In this document: one piece after another, positions 61,892 through 64,000 of the stretch | How the letters are laid out: each line of letters begins with the position of its first letter | Numbering within the stretch: the first letter of the stretch is position 1 | Assembly: GCF_004114955.1 (NCBI RefSeq) | Contig: NZ_CP030054.1 | Location: forward strand, 682,001-746,000 | Reading direction: 5' to 3' | DNA length: 64,000 nucleotides | From: Bradyrhizobium guangzhouense | GTDB lineage: Bacteria; Pseudomonadota; Alphaproteobacteria; Rhizobiales; Xanthobacteraceae | Notes under the pieces: model-generated | The model's input: only the letters and a program-made list of their open reading frames with translations | Told to the model about the DNA's origin: nothing | Database searches by the model: none | Made by a program: the position numbers and the translations under genes

Positions 61892-63091
61892 ATGATCACT
61901 TCAGCCGCAACCATTCGCTTGGACCGACCGCGCGCTAGGATGCGCGACAACCACGTGCCACGCCGGTTTCTCTCGCCGGCCGGCGCCCGCGTGATTCTGG
62001 GTGGAGAGGTCACGCCGGACGGACTTGTGCAATCGATCGTTCCGTCGGCCCAGACGTTGTTCGGCCCGCGTGGGGTGTGTCTCGACAAGAACGGGCCCAT
62101 GTTCGTCTGCGACAGTGGCCATCATCGGCTGCTGATCTGGAGCCGCTGTCCGTCCTCCGATCAAGCGCCCGCCGATATTCTGATCGGTCAATCCGACTTC
62201 TCGCGCGAGGGCCGCAACGCCAAGCGCGACATCGGCCCCGACACGCTCAACTTCCCGACCGGCGTCGCTGCCGCAGACGGCATCCTGGCCGTGGCGGATG
62301 CATGGAATCACCGGATCCTGATCTGGAATCGCTATCCATCCGCCTCGAACCAGCCCGCCGATGTGGTTCTAGGTCAGGCGGACTTCGTCTCAGGCCTAGC
62401 CAATCGCGGAAGAGCGGTGTCTCGCTCCGACACACTGAATTGGTGCTACGGGGTCGCGATCTTCCAGGGCAGGCTGATCGTCTGCGACACCGGAAATCGC
62501 CGCGTTCTGATCTGGAACGGCATTCCGACCGCCAACGGCACGCCGGCCGATCTGGTCCTCGGCCAAAGAGACTTCGTCACCCGTGATGACAATGCCGGCG
62601 GCGACGTCTGTGCCACCAGCATGCGGTGGCCGCACGGCATCGCCTGCCATGACGGCGCACTCGCGATCTCGGACGCGGGCAACAATCGCGTCATGGTATG
62701 GCGCCATTTCCCCACCGTCAGCGGGACGCCGTGCGATTTCGTGCTGGGCCAGGACGATTTCGCGGGCGTCGATCACAATCGCAGCTCGTACGATCCATCC
62801 TCGAGCGCGATGAGCATGCCCTATGGTCTCGTCATCTGGGATGGCCAGCTCGTGGTCTGCGATACCGCAAATTCGCGGCTGCTTGGCTTCCATCTCCAGG
62901 ACCTCGCCATGGATGCGCCGGCCACAGGGCTGGCGGCCCAGAACGGCTTTGCCGACAAAGGTGACAATCGCTGGCGCGCGGCAAGTCGCGACAGCCTGTG
63001 CTGGCCTTATGCTGCTTCGGCAGTCGGTCGGACTCTGGCGATCGCCGACACCGGCAACAACCGGATCCTGATCTGGGACAAAACACCATGA
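61892..63091 (+). CDS. NHL-repeat beta-propeller protein
   Basis: A 399-residue protein with six NHL-type repeats, best seen in VCDSGHHRLLIW, VADAWNHRILIWNR, VCDTGNRRVLIWNG, ISDAGNNRVMVWRH, VCDTANSRLL and IADTGNNRILIWDK. Intervening segments repeat the pattern PADxxLGQxDF. A six-bladed propeller is the likely fold. There is no signal peptide. It starts three bases after the NifU-Rieske stop and overlaps hypF by four, so it belongs to the operon. Propellers usually bind proteins or ligands; a scaffold role is a guess. Confidence 0.85.
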   Translation: MITSAATIRLDRPRARMRDNHVPRRFLSPAGARVILGGEVTPDGLVQSIVPSAQTLFGPRGVCLDKNGPMFVCDSGHHRLLIWSRCPSSDQAPADILIGQSDFSREGRNAKRDIGPDTLNFPTGVAAADGILAVADAWNHRILIWNRYPSASNQPADVVLGQADFVSGLANRGRAVSRSDTLNWCYGVAIFQGRLIVCDTGNRRVLIWNGIPTANGTPADLVLGQRDFVTRDDNAGGDVCATSMRWPHGIACHDGALAISDAGNNRVMVWRHFPTVSGTPCDFVLGQDDFAGVDHNRSSYDPSSSAMSMPYGLVIWDGQLVVCDTANSRLLGFHLQDLAMDAPATGLAAQNGFADKGDNRWRAASRDSLCWPYAASAVGRTLAIADTGNNRILIWDKTP

Positions 63092-64000
63092 GCAGGCTCA
63101 ACCTCGCCGCGCCGCAGAACCCTGTCGAGGTCGTTGAAATCCGGTTTCGCGGACGTGTGCAGGGCGTCGGCTTCCGGCCGGCGGTCTGGCGCCACGCGCG
63201 GGAACTGCGGCTTGGCGGCGAGGTGCTGAATGACGGAGAAGGCGTTCTGGTTCGCGTGCAGGGAGAACGGGCGATCATTGACATGCTCGTCGACCGCATC
63301 GCTGGCGATCCGCCGCCGCTGAGCCAGATCGAGGCAATCGAGATCACCGCCTATGCGGGCGTGCTGCGCGACGATTTTGCGATAGTCGAGAGCGCACATG
63401 GCGGGGCTCATACCGAGATTTCACCTGACGCGGCGCTCTGTGCCGATTGCGCGCGCGAAACCACCGATCCCTTTGCGCGCCGCTTCCGCTACCCCTTCAC
63501 CAATTGCACCAATTGCGGGCCGCGGCTGAGCATCGTCGACGGCATCCCCTACGATCGCGCCAAGACCGCGATGTCGCCGTTTGCAATGTGCGCCGACTGC
63601 GCCCGCGAATACCGCGACCCTTCCGACCGGCGGTTTCACGCCGAACCGATCGCCTGCCATGCCTGCGGGCCCAAGGCGAAGCTGGTCAGGCTCGACGGGC
63701 GTCACTTTACCTTCGAGCAGTTTTCCATGCTTGACGATGTGGATGCGGCGTGCAGCCTGATCCAGAAGGGCGAAATCGTCGCCGTCAAAGGGCTCGGCGG
63801 CTACCAGCTCGCCTGTGACGCCACCCAGGCCGACACGGTCAGGAGGCTGCGCAAACTGAAACAGCGGGACGGCAAGCCGTTTGCCCTGATGGCCAGGGAC
63901 GTTGACGTTATCCGCCGGTTCTGCGATCTCGCCGAACACGAGTTGGTCGCGTTGACAAGCCCGGCGGCCCCCATCGTGCTCCTGCATGCGAATGGGCCGG
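63088..64000 (+). CDS. hypF: Carbamoyltransferase HypF (5' part, runs off window)
   Basis: The first 304 codons of HypF, the enzyme that makes the cyanide ligands of the NiFe site from carbamoyl phosphate. The acylphosphatase-like domain is FRGRVQGVGFRPAVWRHAREL (in part), and two zinc fingers follow: CADCARETTDPF with NCTNCGPR, then CADCAREYRDPSDRRF with CHACGPK. The start of the YrdC-like domain is GEIVAVKGLGGYQLACDA. The remaining part with the Kae1-like domain lies outside the window. It overlaps the NHL gene by four bases, which shows the operon continues into maturation genes, likely hypC, D, E. Confidence 0.93.
   Translation, partial: MSRLNLAAPQNPVEVVEIRFRGRVQGVGFRPAVWRHARELRLGGEVLNDGEGVLVRVQGERAIIDMLVDRIAGDPPPLSQIEAIEITAYAGVLRDDFAIVESAHGGAHTEISPDAALCADCARETTDPFARRFRYPFTNCTNCGPRLSIVDGIPYDRAKTAMSPFAMCADCAREYRDPSDRRFHAEPIACHACGPKAKLVRLDGRHFTFEQFSMLDDVDAACSLIQKGEIVAVKGLGGYQLACDATQADTVRRLRKLKQRDGKPFALMARDVDVIRRFCDLAEHELVALTSPAAPIVLLHANGP

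Overview
The window is GC-rich, densely coded DNA that looks like an alphaproteobacterial chromosome, most like Bradyrhizobium or a relative. The reasons are the catabolic gene types (ttu tartrate genes, LysR/GntR/MarR regulators, TctC and DctP binding proteins, a CYP199-like P450), a compact type II secretion locus and an actinobacterial-type (group 1h) [NiFe] hydrogenase. The genus is inferred from gene content only. No rRNA, tRNA or CRISPR array was seen.

Layout. 1-9.5 kb: a tartrate utilisation locus, with glycerate kinase (cut by the window edge), a tartrate dehydrogenase-type enzyme and an MFS carrier on the minus strand. A divergent LysR gene, a second paralogous LysR, a LysR pseudogene, a decayed pyruvate kinase gene and a TtuA/DmlR-like LysR follow. 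9.5-23.8 kb: a type II secretion system, gspE-F-G-H-I-J-K-L-M-N, then an exported metallo-beta-lactamase-fold protein, a DUF1007 protein, gspD, a minimal prepilin peptidase and a Sel1-repeat protein. 24.5-32.5 kb: a catabolic block with a TRAP binding protein, a ThDP-dependent enzyme, an aldehyde dehydrogenase, an exported amidohydrolase, a TctC binding protein and a GntR regulator. 33.0-38.5 kb: a scarred islet holding a LysR gene, an integrase remnant, a TacA/TacT-like toxin-antitoxin pair, two HipB-like genes around a broken hipA, and remains of a further gene. 38.7-47.2 kb: hydantoinase/oxoprolinase A and B with a small EthD-like protein, an MHS transporter, RraA-like, cupin and alpha/beta-hydrolase genes and an AEC carrier. 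47.5-50.5 kb: a MarR regulator divergent from an ABC binding protein and a P450. 51.2-64 kb: a GGDEF-EAL protein, then a sigma-54 activator and the group 1h hydrogenase operon, running into hypF at the window end.

How the parts fit. The hydrogenase block is the most integrated system. An NtrC-type activator with an atypical receiver domain lies upstream of a candidate -24/-12 promoter. That promoter precedes the small and large subunits, two tandem small proteins with a HiPIP-like cysteine pattern, a maturation protease, a TPR protein, two tiny membrane proteins, a NifU-Rieske fusion, a six-repeat NHL propeller and hypF. This is the architecture of high-affinity hydrogenases thought to scavenge atmospheric or trace H2. 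Several accessory proteins have no assigned function and are the best candidates for new biology here. In the secretion locus, the metallo-hydrolase and DUF1007 genes lie between gspN and gspD and may encode exported clients or partners.

Several regulatory palindromes can be read directly: a 9+3+9 repeat between the MarR gene and its divergent target, a GTAT-N-ATAC site before the GntR gene, a mirrored pair of motifs in the ThDP/aldehyde dehydrogenase divergent promoter, an 8+8+8 repeat before one hipB, three GCTCTTAAGAGC-type sites before the other, and a GTGTACAC element inside the promoter spacer of the toxin-antitoxin operon.
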